The notes: generated from the sequence alone by a model not told the origin. DNA of 64,000 bases from Sphingomonas sp. EC-HK361 (GCF_902498785.1 NZ_LR701492.1:104368-168367); one strand, 5' to 3'; positions 31,616 through 40,605 are shown, counted from the first letter of the stretch. A program made the numbers and translations.

Positions 31616-32698
31616 GTGACCGGCAGCGAGCCTCCTCCCCTACGCAAGATCATCCATGTCGACATGGACGCCTTCTACGCGAGCGTGGAGCAGCGCGACG
31701 ATCCGGCGCTGCGGGGCAAGCCGGTCGCGGTCGGCGGATCGAGTGCGCGCGGCGTCGTGGCCGCGGCCAGCTACGAAGCGCGCGTGTTCGGCGTCCGCTC
31801 CGCCATGCCCTCGGTCACCGCGATCCGGCGCTGCCCCGATCTCGTCTTCGTGAAGCCGCGTTTCGACGTCTACAGCGCGATCAGCCGCCAGATTCGCAGC
31901 ATCTTCGCCGACTATACCGATCTGATCGAACCGCTGAGCCTCGATGAAGCCTATCTGGACGTGACCGACGACCGCCACGCGCTCGGCTCCGCAAAGGCAA
32001 TTGCCGAGGCCATCCGCGCGCGGATCAAGGCGGATACCGGCCTCACCGCTTCGGCCGGGGTCAGCTACAACAAGTTCATCGCGAAGCTCGCCTCGGACCA
32101 GAACAAGCCCGATGGCCTCTGCGTGATCCCGCCGCACAAGGGCGCGGCGTTCGTCGCGTCGCTGCCGGTCAAGCGCTTCCACGGCGTCGGCCCGGTGACG
32201 GCGGCGAAGATGGCGCGGCTGGGGATCGAGACCGGCGCCGATCTGCGCGACCGCGGAATCGCGTTCCTGCGCGCCAATTTCGGCTCCTATGCCGACTATC
32301 TTTACGGTGCGGCGCGCGGGATCGACGAGCGCCCGGTGCGCAGCAACCGCCCGAACAAGTCGATCGGGGCGGAGCGGACATTTTCAGAGAATCTCAGCGC
32401 GGACGCGGACTATGCGGACGCACTGGCGCGGGTCGCCGATGCGGCGTGGGAGCGCATTGCGCGCAGCGGCGAACGCGGGCGCACGGTGACGTTGAAGCTG
32501 CGCCACGCCGATTTCACCACGATCACCCGCGCCAAATCGCTCGTCGATCCGGTCGCCGACAAGGCCGAGTTGCTCGCGATCGGTCACCGCCTGCTCGGCC
32601 CGCTGCTGCCGGTGCCGGGCGGGTGCCGGCTGCTGGGGCTGACGCTGTCGGGCATTGTCCGCGACGAGCCCGAACAGCCGGCGCTGCCGCTTGGATAA
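31616..32698 (+). CDS. dinB: DNA polymerase IV (Y-family)
   Basis: The 360-residue translesion polymerase starts at GTG 31616 (VTGSEPPPLRKIIHVDMDAF), the usual family start; the frame opens further up without family sequence. IIHVDMDAFYASVEQ supplies the first catalytic Asp, SLDEAYLDVTDD the Asp-Glu pair, and AGVSYNKFIAKLASDQNKPDG and FHGVGPVTAAKMARLGI the palm and helix-hairpin-helix motifs. The C-terminal little-finger region includes RTVTLKLRHADFTTITRAKS. DinB replicates damaged or mismatched templates at low fidelity. No LexA box was recognised in the short spacer. It is divergent from rnr and close upstream of the small gene at 32700. Confidence 0.93.
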   Translation: MTGSEPPPLRKIIHVDMDAFYASVEQRDDPALRGKPVAVGGSSARGVVAAASYEARVFGVRSAMPSVTAIRRCPDLVFVKPRFDVYSAISRQIRSIFADYTDLIEPLSLDEAYLDVTDDRHALGSAKAIAEAIRARIKADTGLTASAGVSYNKFIAKLASDQNKPDGLCVIPPHKGAAFVASLPVKRFHGVGPVTAAKMARLGIETGADLRDRGIAFLRANFGSYADYLYGAARGIDERPVRSNRPNKSIGAERTFSENLSADADYADALARVADAAWERIARSGERGRTVTLKLRHADFTTITRAKSLVDPVADKAELLAIGHRLLGPLLPVPGGCRLLGLTLSGIVRDEPEQPALPLG

Positions 32699-32699
32699 G

Positions 32700-33002
32700 A
32701 TGCTGCGCGCGGTCGCCGTCATCGCACTTGTGCTGGCGGCGTTCATCGCGCCCAGCCTGTTCGTCCCGCCGAAGCCAGTGCTCACCACCGCGCGGATCAC
32801 GAAGATCGTCGCCGTGCCGGGCGAGCCGGCGCGCGTCCTCATCGTGCGAGGCACGACGGGACAGATCGGCGGCGCGACGATACGCGCCACGCGTCTGCAC
32901 TGCGCGGTCGGCGAGCGTGTCCGCGCGCTCATCCGCGACGGCCACCTCCTGCCCGATCCGTCGCGCTGCCTGCGTCAGACCCGCGCGCGATCCTCCAGAT
33001 GA
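32700..33002 (+). CDS. 100-residue single-TM or secreted protein
   Basis: The ATG lies one base after the dinB stop. The protein begins MLRAVAVIALVLAAFIAPSL, a signal peptide or transmembrane anchor, then a small beta-rich domain (TTARITKIVAVPGEPARVLIV and so on) with two later cysteines. Its 3' end overlaps the end of the ROK kinase gene by 28 bp on the other strand. No family recognised. Cotranscription with dinB is likely from spacing. Confidence 0.55.
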   Translation: MLRAVAVIALVLAAFIAPSLFVPPKPVLTTARITKIVAVPGEPARVLIVRGTTGQIGGATIRATRLHCAVGERVRALIRDGHLLPDPSRCLRQTRARSSR

Positions 33003-33889
33003 TGGGCAAGCGCCAGTTGCCCGAGCACGACCGCACCTAGCGGCCCGGCATTGTTGCCGAGCGCTGCGGGCACGACATAGCTCTCCATCGCATCGAGTTC
33101 GGCCAGCGCGACATAGCCGCCAAGCGTCGCCTTCAATCGCTCGCGAACACGCGGGAACAGGAACTGACTGCCCGTCATCACGCCTCCGCCCATCACGATC
33201 CGGCGCGGTATGCCGGTGAGGACCAACGTGCCGAGCAACTGCGCAAGCGCATGCGCTACGCCGTCCCACACCGCGTCCTCGGGGGGAATATCCTGACCAG
33301 CGCGCCCGGTCCGCGCCGCGATCGCGCTTCCCGCCGCAAGCCCCTCGACGCATGCGCCGTGAAAGGGGCACGACCCGGTCCAGTCGTCACCCGGCAACCG
33401 CACCGGGCGGACATGACCGAGCTCCGAATGCGTCAGCCCATCGACAGGCCTGCTGCCAGCGACCAGCCCCACGCCGATCCCCGTGCCCACCGTCACATAG
33501 GCCAGATCGCCCAGCCCCTTTGCGGCGCCCCAACGCGCTTCCGAGAGCGCGGCCCCGACGACATCGGTGTGGAACCCCGTCGGCACGCCGTAGCGCTGCT
33601 GGAGCCGGCGGGCGACATCGGTATGCGCCCAGCCGGGCTTGGGCGTCGTCGTGATCTGGCCGTAGTCCGCGGCATCACGGTTGATCCCTATGGGGCCGAA
33701 ACTCGCGATGCCGATGCCGGCGAACCCGCGCCACTGGTCGAGCGCCGCCTCCAGCGCCGGCAGCGTCTCCTCGGGCCGCGTCGTCGGGATGCGCACTTCC
33801 TCATGGATCGCGTCCGGCCCACTCGCCAGGATCGCGATGCACTTGGTGCCGCCGAGTTCGATCCCGGCGATGAGCGGCGTTTCGGTCAT
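32975..33889 (-). CDS. ROK-family fructokinase
   Basis: The 304-residue ROK kinase starts MTETPLIAGIELGGTKCIAI, with the phosphate-binding ELGGTK. The active-site DVVGAALSEARWGAAKG segment and VTVGTGIGVGLV follow, then HSELGHVRP and the zinc motif CPFHGACVEGLAAGSA, with the ExxH/CxxxxC arrangement of ROK fructokinases such as the Zymomonas enzyme. It phosphorylates fructose or a related hexose in the cytoplasm. It precedes nothing in an obvious sugar operon; a MarR gene lies 4 bp upstream, likely in the same transcript. Substrate assignment is by family resemblance. Confidence 0.88.
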   Translation of the reverse strand: MTETPLIAGIELGGTKCIAILASGPDAIHEEVRIPTTRPEETLPALEAALDQWRGFAGIGIASFGPIGINRDAADYGQITTTPKPGWAHTDVARRLQQRYGVPTGFHTDVVGAALSEARWGAAKGLGDLAYVTVGTGIGVGLVAGSRPVDGLTHSELGHVRPVRLPGDDWTGSCPFHGACVEGLAAGSAIAARTGRAGQDIPPEDAVWDGVAHALAQLLGTLVLTGIPRRIVMGGGVMTGSQFLFPRVRERLKATLGGYVALAELDAMESYVVPAALGNNAGPLGAVVLGQLALAHHLEDRARV

Positions 33890-33892
33890 GGG

Positions 33893-34333
33893 TCAGGATT
33901 CCTGCGCCGCCGCGTCGATCCGTCGCAGCATGGTGTTGAACGCGTCCAATTCTTCGCCGCTGAACCGGGAGAAAATGCGCGCCTCCAGCTCCAGCGCCTT
34001 GGGTGCGACCGCGGCGTAGAGATCACGCCCGGACTCGGTGAGCGACAGCAGGTGTGACCGCTTATCCTGCGCATTGGGGCTGCGCGCCATCAGCCCGCGA
34101 TCGACCAGCGCGATCGCGGCGCGGCTGACGGTCACCTTGTCCATCCGCGTCTTCTCGCCGATGGCCTGCTGGGTGATCCCGTTGCTTTCCGCCACCACCG
34201 CGACGAGGCGCCACTCAGGGATCGAGAGCCCGAACAGTGATTCATAGGCCCGCGCGATCCGGTCGCTGACGAGGTTCGACGTGATCGACAGCCGATAGGG
34301 AAGGAACCCGTCGAGGCGCAGGCGGTTGGTCAT
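33893..34333 (-). CDS. MarR-family transcriptional regulator
   Basis: The 146-residue winged-helix regulator starts MTNRLRLDGFLPYRLSITSN. The helix-turn-helix lies around residues 45-80 (LSIPEWRLVAVVAESNGITQQAIG, then KTRMDKVTVSRAAIALVDRGL), and the C-terminal dimer helix contains ELEARIFSRFSGEELDAF. It is divergent from hppD, with two matching palindromes in the 87-bp spacer, so it probably represses hppD and itself in response to a tyrosine or homogentisate metabolite. The ROK kinase follows with a 3-bp gap; that link may be incidental. Confidence 0.9.
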   Translation of the reverse strand: MTNRLRLDGFLPYRLSITSNLVSDRIARAYESLFGLSIPEWRLVAVVAESNGITQQAIGEKTRMDKVTVSRAAIALVDRGLMARSPNAQDKRSHLLSLTESGRDLYAAVAPKALELEARIFSRFSGEELDAFNTMLRRIDAAAQES

Positions 34334-34341
34334 CCGACAAG

Positions 34342-34395
34342 TGGTAGCATTTGACACCGCCGCGCCAAGCGCCGATATTGGTATCAATTGTTACC
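34342..34395 (+). promoter_or_regulatory. hppD promoter with two MarR-type operator palindromes
   Basis: GGTAGCATTTGACACC (34342-34357) and GGTATCAATTGTTACC (34380-34395) share the form GGTAnCAnTTGnnACC and are about 38 bp apart. A sigma70-like promoter TTGACA (34351-34356) and GATATT (34374-34379) with 17 bp spacing lies between them, pointing toward hppD. The first palindrome overlaps the -35, the second sits just after the -10, a layout for repression. Confidence 0.6.
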
Positions 34396-34420
34396 ACCCA
34401 GCGACACGGAGTTCCCCGAC

Positions 34421-35482
34421 ATGGCGCGCGACGAAACCAATCCCCTTGGCCTCGACGGCTTCGAATTCTGCGAGTTCACCTCGCCCGATGCCGACACGCT
34501 CGCCGGCCAGTTCGAAGCGATGGGCTTTGTGGCGTCGCACACCCATCCGACGAAGGACGTGACCCGCTACAAGCAGGGCCGCATCAACCTGCTGCTCAAT
34601 CGCGAGAGCGCGGGCCAGGCCGCCGATTTCCGCGCGGCACACGGCCCCTCCGCCAGCGGCATGGCATTCCGCGTCGCCGATCCGAAGTCCGCCTATGAGC
34701 ACGCGATCAGCGAGGGCGCGAAGGCAGTCGATGCCGCCGCGGGCACGCTCGGCGCGGAAAGCTGCGTGATCGAGGGGATCGGCGGGTCGTATCTCTATCT
34801 GGTGAAGGCCGGCGCGGACCTCTACGCCGACTGGACCGAAATCCCCGGCTGGGAAGCCGCGGAAGCCGAGAACAATGTCGGACTCGACCTGCTCGATCAC
34901 CTCACCCACAATGTCCGCCGCGGCGAGATGCGGACCTGGTCGAGCTTCTACGGCAAGCTCTTCGGGTTCGAGGAGCAGAAATATTTCGACATCAAGGGCA
35001 AGGCGACCGGCCTCTTCAGCCAGGCGATGATCGCCCCCGACAAGGCGATCCGCATCCCGCTCAACGAAAGCCAGGACGAGAACAGCCAGATCGAGGAATT
35101 CATCCGCGAATATCAGGGCGAGGGCATCCAGCACCTCGCGCTGACCACGCCCGATATCTACACCACCGTCGAGCAACTGCGCGAACGCGGCGTGAAGCTG
35201 CAGGACACGATCGAAACCTATTACGAACTCGTCGACAAGCGCGTCCCCGGCCACGGCGAGGACCTGGAGCGGCTGCGCAAGAACCGCATCCTGCTCGACG
35301 GCAATGTCGGCGACGAGGGGCTGCTGCTCCAGATCTTCACCGAGAACATGGTCGGCCCGATCTTTTTCGAAATCATCCAGCGCAAGGGCAATGAAGGCTT
35401 CGGCAACGGGAACTTCCAGGCCTTGTTCGAGAGCATCGAACTCGATCAGATTCGCCGTGGGGTGATCAAGGTCGACGCGTGA
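34421..35482 (+). CDS. hppD: 4-hydroxyphenylpyruvate dioxygenase
   Basis: The 353-residue non-haem iron dioxygenase converts 4-hydroxyphenylpyruvate to homogentisate in tyrosine degradation. It has two VOC-type halves: an N-terminal one from GFEFCEFTSPDADTLAGQFE and a C-terminal one with LLDHLTHNVRRGEM (first His), GIQHLALTTPDIYTTVE (second His) and the Glu in the FTENMVGPIFFEIIQRKG end motif. The frame opens at TTG 34388, but ATG 34421 matches the family start and has upstream GGAG. It is followed by a 260-bp repeat element and then hmgA, the next enzyme of the pathway. Confidence 0.95.
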   Translation: MARDETNPLGLDGFEFCEFTSPDADTLAGQFEAMGFVASHTHPTKDVTRYKQGRINLLLNRESAGQAADFRAAHGPSASGMAFRVADPKSAYEHAISEGAKAVDAAAGTLGAESCVIEGIGGSYLYLVKAGADLYADWTEIPGWEAAEAENNVGLDLLDHLTHNVRRGEMRTWSSFYGKLFGFEEQKYFDIKGKATGLFSQAMIAPDKAIRIPLNESQDENSQIEEFIREYQGEGIQHLALTTPDIYTTVEQLRERGVKLQDTIETYYELVDKRVPGHGEDLERLRKNRILLDGNVGDEGLLLQIFTENMVGPIFFEIIQRKGNEGFGNGNFQALFESIELDQIRRGVIKVDA

Positions 35483-35485
35483 TGA

Positions 35486-35720
35486 AGGTTCACGAAAAGG
35501 CGCAAAGACGCGTAGAGTTTTCACGCGGAGGCGCGGAGACGCGGAGAAAGGGCGCTTGTTCAAACGCCTTGCCGCGTCAGCGGCCTTATCGATCGAGACT
35601 CTCGGATTGCTGGGAGATCTCGCTGACGCGACACGCTTGCCCGAAGAACGACAATCTCCGCGTCTCCGCGCCTCCGCGTGAACCAAATCGTCTTTGCGCC
35701 GCCGCGCCTTCGCGTGAACA
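35486..35720. repeat. 235-bp composite inverted repeat between hppD and hmgA
   Basis: Two 28-bp perfect arms, TTCACGCGGAGGCGCGGAGA... at 35520-35547 and its exact complement at 35655-35682, enclose about 107 bases. Outer arms near 35488 and 35712 (GTTCACG, AAGGCGC, GCAAAGACG blocks) extend the pairing with interruptions. It has no convincing ORF. It fills the whole spacer in the pathway operon. Confidence 0.85.
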
Positions 35721-35741
35721 TCTTCACATCGGAGCACCGCG

Positions 35742-37019
35742 ATGACCGACTACATTCCCGGCTTCGCCAACCACGTCTCTACCGAGGCCGTTCCCGGCGC
35801 GCTGCCGATCGGCCGCAACTCGCCGCAGAAGCCCGCCTTTGGCCTCTACACCGAACAACTTTCGGGCACCGCCTTCACCGCGCCGCGCCACGAGAACCGG
35901 CGCAGCTGGCTCTATCGCATGCGCCCGTCCGCCGAGCATCCCCCCTTCACCCGTTACGAAGGCGCCAGGCGTTTCGCCCCGGGCACGGTCGACGACCCGA
36001 TCGCGCCGAATCGCCTGCGCTGGGATCCGGTCGATGCCCCCGCCCCCGGCACCGATCTGGTCGACGGCATGACGACGATGCTCGCCAACCGCGACCCTGC
36101 CGATCTCGAGGGCGTCGCGGTGCATGTCTACGCCGCCAACGCCGACATGGACGCGCGGGTGTTCATGGATGCGGACGGCGAGCTGCTGTTCATCCCGCAG
36201 TCCGGCCGCCTCACGCTGCTGACCGAACTCGGCCGCGTCGACATCGCCCCCGGACAGGTCGCGCTCATTCCGCGCGGCGTGCGCTTCCGTGCGCTGCTGC
36301 CCGATGGCGAGGCGCGCGGCTATGTCGCGGAGAACCACGGCGCGCTGTTCCGCCTGCCCGATCTCGGGCCGATCGGTGCGAACGGACTCGCCAATCCCCG
36401 CGATTTCGAGACGCCGGTCGCCTGGTTCGAGGACCGCGACGACGCGTTCGAGATCGTCCAGAAATATCAGGGGAGCCTCTGGACGACGACGCTGGACCAT
36501 TCGCCCCTCGACGTCGTCGCGTGGCACGGCAACCTCGCCCCGTGGCGCTACGATCTCTCGCGGTTCAATACGATCAACAGCGTCAGCTTCGATCATCCCG
36601 ATCCGTCGATTTTCACCGTCCTGACCTCGCCCAGCGACGTGCCCGGCCGCGCCAACGCCGATTTCGTGATCTTCCCGCCGCGCTGGATGGTCGCCGAGGA
36701 CACGTTCCGCCCGCCCTGGTTCCACCGCAACATCATGTCCGAGGCGATGGGGCTGATCCACGGCGCGTATGATGCCAAGGCGGAGGGCTTCCAGCCCGGC
36801 GGGCTGTCGCTCCACAACATGATGGCGGGCCACGGCCCCGATGTCGCGAGTTGGCAGAGCGCGTCGAACGCGGAGTTGAAGCCGCACAAGATCGACGGCA
36901 CGATGGCGTTCATGGTGGAGAGCTGCTGGGCGTATAAGCCCACGCGCTTCGCGCTGGAACATGCGCAGCCGGACTATGACGCCTGCTGGGCCGATTTCCC
37001 GAAAGCGCGACTGCGGTGA
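35742..37019 (+). CDS. hmgA: Homogentisate 1,2-dioxygenase
   Basis: The 425-residue enzyme opens the homogentisate ring to maleylacetoacetate. The N-terminus [20 protein letters not shown] and the iron-site region [21 protein letters not shown] with [12 protein letters not shown] are typical, as is the hexamer-forming C-terminus. The ATG is preceded by GGAG. It is the natural partner of hppD upstream; the maleylacetoacetate isomerase and fumarylacetoacetase genes are not in the window. A Rieske protein gene follows after a palindromic repeat. Confidence 0.95.
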   Translation: MTDYIPGFANHVSTEAVPGALPIGRNSPQKPAFGLYTEQLSGTAFTAPRHENRRSWLYRMRPSAEHPPFTRYEGARRFAPGTVDDPIAPNRLRWDPVDAPAPGTDLVDGMTTMLANRDPADLEGVAVHVYAANADMDARVFMDADGELLFIPQSGRLTLLTELGRVDIAPGQVALIPRGVRFRALLPDGEARGYVAENHGALFRLPDLGPIGANGLANPRDFETPVAWFEDRDDAFEIVQKYQGSLWTTTLDHSPLDVVAWHGNLAPWRYDLSRFNTINSVSFDHPDPSIFTVLTSPSDVPGRANADFVIFPPRWMVAEDTFRPPWFHRNIMSEAMGLIHGAYDAKAEGFQPGGLSLHNMMAGHGPDVASWQSASNAELKPHKIDGTMAFMVESCWAYKPTRFALEHAQPDYDACWADFPKARLR

Positions 37020-37025
37020 AGATAG

Positions 37026-37080
37026 TGTGTCCCCGCGGAGGCGGGGACCCAGTCTGGGCTCCCGCCTCCGCGGGAGCACA
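37026..37080. repeat. CCCAGTCTGGG-type palindrome (spacer copy)
   Basis: TGTGTCCCCGC...GCGGGGACCC and GGGCTCCCGC...GCGGGAGCACA form two hairpins around AGTCT, with TGTG and CACA ends. The reverse complement differs at only about two bases from the 57-bp element inside gcvPB at 45098-45154. It sits between hmgA and the Rieske gene. Confidence 0.85.
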
Positions 37081-37083
37081 TCG

Positions 37084-37440
37084 ATGACCGAGCGTCTTAC
37101 CGCTACACCACCGGGAATCACGCTCGCCCCGCTCACTCTCATCCCCGACGGCAAGGCCCGCAACTTCGTCCTCGAGATGCGCGCCGGGCGCTTCCACGGC
37201 TTCGTCGTCCGACAGGGCGACACCGTTCGCGGCTATGTCGATCGCTGTCCGCACATGGGTGTGCCGATGACGCAAGTCCTGGACGACTATCTGACACCGT
37301 CCGGGGACCTCATCGCGTGCAGCTGGCACGGCGCGCTCTTTCGCATCGACGACGGCGTGTGTGTCGGCGGCCCCTGCACCGGGCAGGCGCTGACGCCGTG
37401 GCCGGTCACGCTCGCGGACGGGACGATCACGACCGCGTGA
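37084..37440 (+). CDS. Small Rieske [2Fe-2S] protein
   Basis: The 118-residue protein has the Rieske cluster ligands C55-P-H57 and C79-S-W-H82 (CPHMG and CSWHG) in a single domain starting around residue 20 (TLIPDGKARNFVLEM). Ferredoxin-type Rieske proteins of this size act as electron donors or as regulators. Placement after hmgA suggests a role in aromatic metabolism, although homogentisate dioxygenase itself needs no such donor. The ATG at 37084 is set by MTERLTATPPGITLAPL; upstream frame is repeat sequence. Cytoplasmic. Confidence 0.9.
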   Translation: MTERLTATPPGITLAPLTLIPDGKARNFVLEMRAGRFHGFVVRQGDTVRGYVDRCPHMGVPMTQVLDDYLTPSGDLIACSWHGALFRIDDGVCVGGPCTGQALTPWPVTLADGTITTA

Positions 37441-37462
37441 CGTCGCGCCAAGCCGCCGCTAG

Positions 37463-38932
37463 ATGACAGCGGTGACCTACGATCTCCTCATCATCGGCGG
37501 CGGTATCAACGGCTGCGCGATCGCGCGCGAAGCCGCGCTCAATGGCCTGAAGGTGCTGCTCGTCGAGAAAGGCGATCTTGCCGGCGCGACCTCGTCAGCC
37601 TCGACCAAGCTGATCCATGGCGGTCTGCGCTATCTCGAATATTACGAGTTCAAGCTCGTTGCCGAGGCGCTGCGCGAGCGCGAGCGACTGGTGAAGGCCG
37701 CGCCGCACATCATCCATCCGCTGCGCTTCGTCCTGCCGCATGAAAACGCGGTGCGGCCGTGGTGGATGGTGCGGCTCGGCCTCTATCTCTACGATTTCCT
37801 CGGCGGGCGGATGACGCTCGCGCGCTCGCGCGGGCTGCGCAAGGGCGATGACGCCTACACCGACCCGCTGAAGGCCGGCGACCGCGGGTTCGTCTATTCC
37901 GACGCCTTCGTCGATGACTCGCGCCTCACTGTCCTCAACGCGATCGATGCGGCCGAGAACGGCGCGGAGATCGTCACCGGCGTCGCGCTGGAATCGGCGC
38001 GTCGCGATGGCGACCTGTGGGCTGCTACGCTGTCCGATGGCCGCACCGTCACCGCGCGCGCACTCGTCAACGCGGCGGGGCCATGGGTGCACCAGATGCT
38101 CGCCAAGCTCGGCGTCAATTCCGCTTCGAACGTGCGGCTGGTGAAGGGCAGCCACATCGTCGTGCCCCGGCTGTATGACGGCGAACACGCCTATATCCTC
38201 CAGCAGCCCGATCGGCGCATCGTGTTCGCGATCCCCTATCAGGACGGATCGACCGAGATCGGCACCACCGACGTGCCCGTCAATGCCCCCGAGGACGCTG
38301 TGATCGACGCCGACGAGATCGCCTATCTGTGCGACGCGGTGAACCGACATTTCAAGGCGCAGATCACGCCCGCGGACGTCACCTCGACCTGGTCCGGCGT
38401 CCGCCCGCTCTACGACGACGGCGCGAGCGAGGCGAAGGCGGTGACGCGCGACTATGTGCTGGAGCTCGATACGAACGGCCCCGCGCTGCTCAGCATCTTC
38501 GGCGGCAAGATCACGACCGCGCGGCATCTGGCCGAAGAGGCGCTGGGCAAGCTCGCCGCGCCGCTCGACCTCGATTTCCACCCGCGCACCCGCGCGCGGG
38601 TTTTTCCCGGCGGCGCGATCGGCGATTTCCCCACGTTCCGGGCGAAGGTTCTCGCGACCTGGCCTTTCCTGGGCGAGACGCGCGCCGACCGCATGGCGCG
38701 CGCGTATGGATCGCTGCTCCCTGCGCTCATGGACGGGGTGACCGACGAAGCGGGCATGGGTCGTGCGTTCGGTGCGGGTCTGACCGAGGTCGAGGCGCGC
38801 TGGATGCAAAGCCGTGAATGGGCGCGCACCCCGGAGGACGCCCTGATGCGCCGCTCGAAACTCGGCCTGCACATGACCGACGCAGAGCGGGAGGCGTTTG
38901 CCGATTGGTGGGAAAACGCCGATGCGGATTGA
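37463..38932 (+). CDS. glpD: Glycerol-3-phosphate dehydrogenase (FAD, aerobic)
   Basis: The 489-residue flavoenzyme oxidises sn-glycerol-3-phosphate to dihydroxyacetone phosphate and feeds the quinone pool at the inner membrane. FAD-binding GGGINGCAIAREAALNGLKV, the SASTKLIHGGLRYLEYYEF motif and GTTDVPVNAPEDAVI are typical of GlpD; the C-terminal domain (about 390-489) includes ARVFPGGAIGDF. It begins 22 bp after the Rieske gene with no clear operon relation; neither glpK nor glpF is present. A weak ribosome binding site precedes the ATG. Confidence 0.95.
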   Translation: MTAVTYDLLIIGGGINGCAIAREAALNGLKVLLVEKGDLAGATSSASTKLIHGGLRYLEYYEFKLVAEALRERERLVKAAPHIIHPLRFVLPHENAVRPWWMVRLGLYLYDFLGGRMTLARSRGLRKGDDAYTDPLKAGDRGFVYSDAFVDDSRLTVLNAIDAAENGAEIVTGVALESARRDGDLWAATLSDGRTVTARALVNAAGPWVHQMLAKLGVNSASNVRLVKGSHIVVPRLYDGEHAYILQQPDRRIVFAIPYQDGSTEIGTTDVPVNAPEDAVIDADEIAYLCDAVNRHFKAQITPADVTSTWSGVRPLYDDGASEAKAVTRDYVLELDTNGPALLSIFGGKITTARHLAEEALGKLAAPLDLDFHPRTRARVFPGGAIGDFPTFRAKVLATWPFLGETRADRMARAYGSLLPALMDGVTDEAGMGRAFGAGLTEVEARWMQSREWARTPEDALMRRSKLGLHMTDAEREAFADWWENADAD

Positions 38933-38991
38933 GCCAATCGCCGGATAGGACCGTTGTGCTGACCTGATTGAGATCAAGGAGCAAGCCCCCG

Positions 38992-39372
38992 ATGAAGATG
39001 AAGTTCGCCGCCGCCCTCGCCGCCGCAGCCGTCACCTTGCCGGTCGCGATTCCGACCGCCGCGCAGGCGCAGCGCCATGACTATCGCTGGCAGGGCGACG
39101 GCAATCGCCGCGACTGGAACCCGCAGGACAGCTATCGCAGCGGCAACTACCGGGAGCGCCGCCTCGGCCGCAACGACCGCATCTACAAGGGCCGCGACAA
39201 CCGCTATTACTGCAAGCGCAATGACGGCACCACCGGGCTGGTAATCGGCGCAGTCGGCGGCGGCGTGCTCGGAAACCTCGTCGGCGGCGGCACGCTCGGC
39301 ACGCTGCTCGGCGCCGGCGGCGGTGCGCTGCTCGGCCGCTCGATCGACCGTGGCAACGTGAAGTGCCGCTGA
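38992..39372 (+). CDS. Glycine-zipper 2TM periplasmic protein
   Basis: The 126-residue protein starts MKMKFAAALAAAAVTLPVAI, a signal peptide ending near AQAQ. A basic, Tyr/Arg/Asp-rich middle (RHDYRWQGDGNRRDW, RNDRIYKGRDNRYYCKR) precedes a glycine zipper (GLVIGAVGGGVLGNLVGGGT, then GTLLGAGGGALLG) near the C-terminus, as in glycine-zipper 2TM outer membrane proteins. Two cysteines could form a disulfide. Likely an envelope-associated protein of unknown role. The start has AAGGAG upstream. Next gene is on the other strand, its stop only 10 bp away. Confidence 0.85.
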   Translation: MKMKFAAALAAAAVTLPVAIPTAAQAQRHDYRWQGDGNRRDWNPQDSYRSGNYRERRLGRNDRIYKGRDNRYYCKRNDGTTGLVIGAVGGGVLGNLVGGGTLGTLLGAGGGALLGRSIDRGNVKCR

Positions 39373-39381
39373 TCGGCTAGG

Positions 39382-40605
39382 CTAGATGGCCTGGGCGGCG
39401 GCCCACCCGCTCGCCCAGGCCCATTGGAAGTTATACCCGCCGAGCCAGCCGGTCACATCGACTGCCTCGCCGATGACGCGGAGGCCCGGTACGCGCCTGG
39501 CTTCCATCGTCTGTGATGACAGGTCCGCGGTGCTGACGCCACCGATCGTGACCTCGGCCTTTGCGAATCCCTCGGTGCCGTTGGGACTGAAGCGCCACCC
39601 GGCGAGCGACCGTTCCGCGGCCTCCAACGCCCTGTCGGTCGCGTTGCCGAGTTCGGCCGCGATCCCGATATGCTCGGCGAGCGCCTCGGCAAGCCGATCG
39701 GGCACCGCGCCCGCAATCGCCCGACGCAGCGTCGTCCGCGGTTGCTGGCGTTTCGCCTCACGCAGCCAGCCCGGCTTGCGATCGGGCGCCATGTCGATCG
39801 CCAACGTCTCGCCGTGCCGCCAATAGGACGAAATCTGAAGGATCGCCGGCCCCGACAGGCCGCGGTGCGTGAACAACGCCGCCTCGCGAAACGCCGCCTT
39901 GCCGCATTTCGCAACGACTTCCGTTGCGACGCCGGCGAGCGACCGGAACAGCACCTCGTCCCCGCCAAGCGTGAGCGGCACCAGCGCCGGGCGCGGCTCG
40001 ACGACCTTCAACCCGAAGCGGCGCGCCAGATCATAGGCAAAGCCGGTCGCCCCGATCTTCGGGATCGATGGCCCGCCGGTCGCGATGACGAGGGCGGGTG
40101 CCTCCGCCTCCCGCACGCCATACCGCACCCGAAACCGCGAATCGGCGTGATCGACCGCCGTCACCGCACCGCCCAGCGCGAGATCGACCCCGCCTTTCGC
40201 GCATTCGTCCAGCAGCATCGCGACGATCTGCCGCGCCGATCCGTCACAGAACAGCTGCCCCAGCGTCTTCTCATGCCACGCAATGCCATGGCGCTCGACC
40301 AGCGCGAGGAACTCGGCTGGTGTGTAGCGCCCGAGCGCCGACTTCGCGAAATGCGGGTTCTGCGACAGGAACCGGTCAGGCGCCGTCCCCAGATTCGTGA
40401 AGTTGCACCGCCCCCCGCCCGAGATCAGGATCTTGCGCCCCGGCTCGTCATTGTGATCGATGAGCAGCACGCGCCGTCCGCGCTGCCCCGCAACCGCGGC
40501 ACACATCAGCCCCGCAGCCCCCGCCCCGAGTACGATCGCGTCGTAAGTCAGTAGGAGCGCCCGATCAGCACGCGCTCGACCGCGGGATCGCCGGTGAAGA
40601 CGCAC
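39382..40605 (-). CDS. HI0933/YhiN-type FAD-dependent oxidoreductase
   Basis: The frame is 407 residues from GTG 40605, with the family start TYDAIVLGAGAAGLMCAAVA about 20 residues in. It has the GRKILISGGGRCNFTN motif and a C-terminal GCxTADLSSQTMEARRVPGLRVIGE-like region ending GYNFQWAWASGWAA, the usual hallmarks of NAD(P)/FAD-dependent oxidoreductases of the HI0933 family. Role unknown. It overlaps the 3' end of proS by 58 bp in this start choice; a shorter start would still overlap or abut it, so translation is coupled with proS. Confidence 0.83.
   Translation of the reverse strand: MRLHRRSRGRARADRALLLTYDAIVLGAGAAGLMCAAVAGQRGRRVLLIDHNDEPGRKILISGGGRCNFTNLGTAPDRFLSQNPHFAKSALGRYTPAEFLALVERHGIAWHEKTLGQLFCDGSARQIVAMLLDECAKGGVDLALGGAVTAVDHADSRFRVRYGVREAEAPALVIATGGPSIPKIGATGFAYDLARRFGLKVVEPRPALVPLTLGGDEVLFRSLAGVATEVVAKCGKAAFREAALFTHRGLSGPAILQISSYWRHGETLAIDMAPDRKPGWLREAKRQQPRTTLRRAIAGAVPDRLAEALAEHIGIAAELGNATDRALEAAERSLAGWRFSPNGTEGFAKAEVTIGGVSTADLSSQTMEARRVPGLRVIGEAVDVTGWLGGYNFQWAWASGWAAAQAI

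Noticed and set aside
32446-33219. Plus-strand Arg-rich frame over dinB and the ROK gene
   Set aside because: It overlaps two well-supported genes and has no motif.
37026-37080. CRISPR-like repeat
   Set aside because: The palindromes are single dispersed units without regularly spaced direct repeats or spacers; no cas genes are present.
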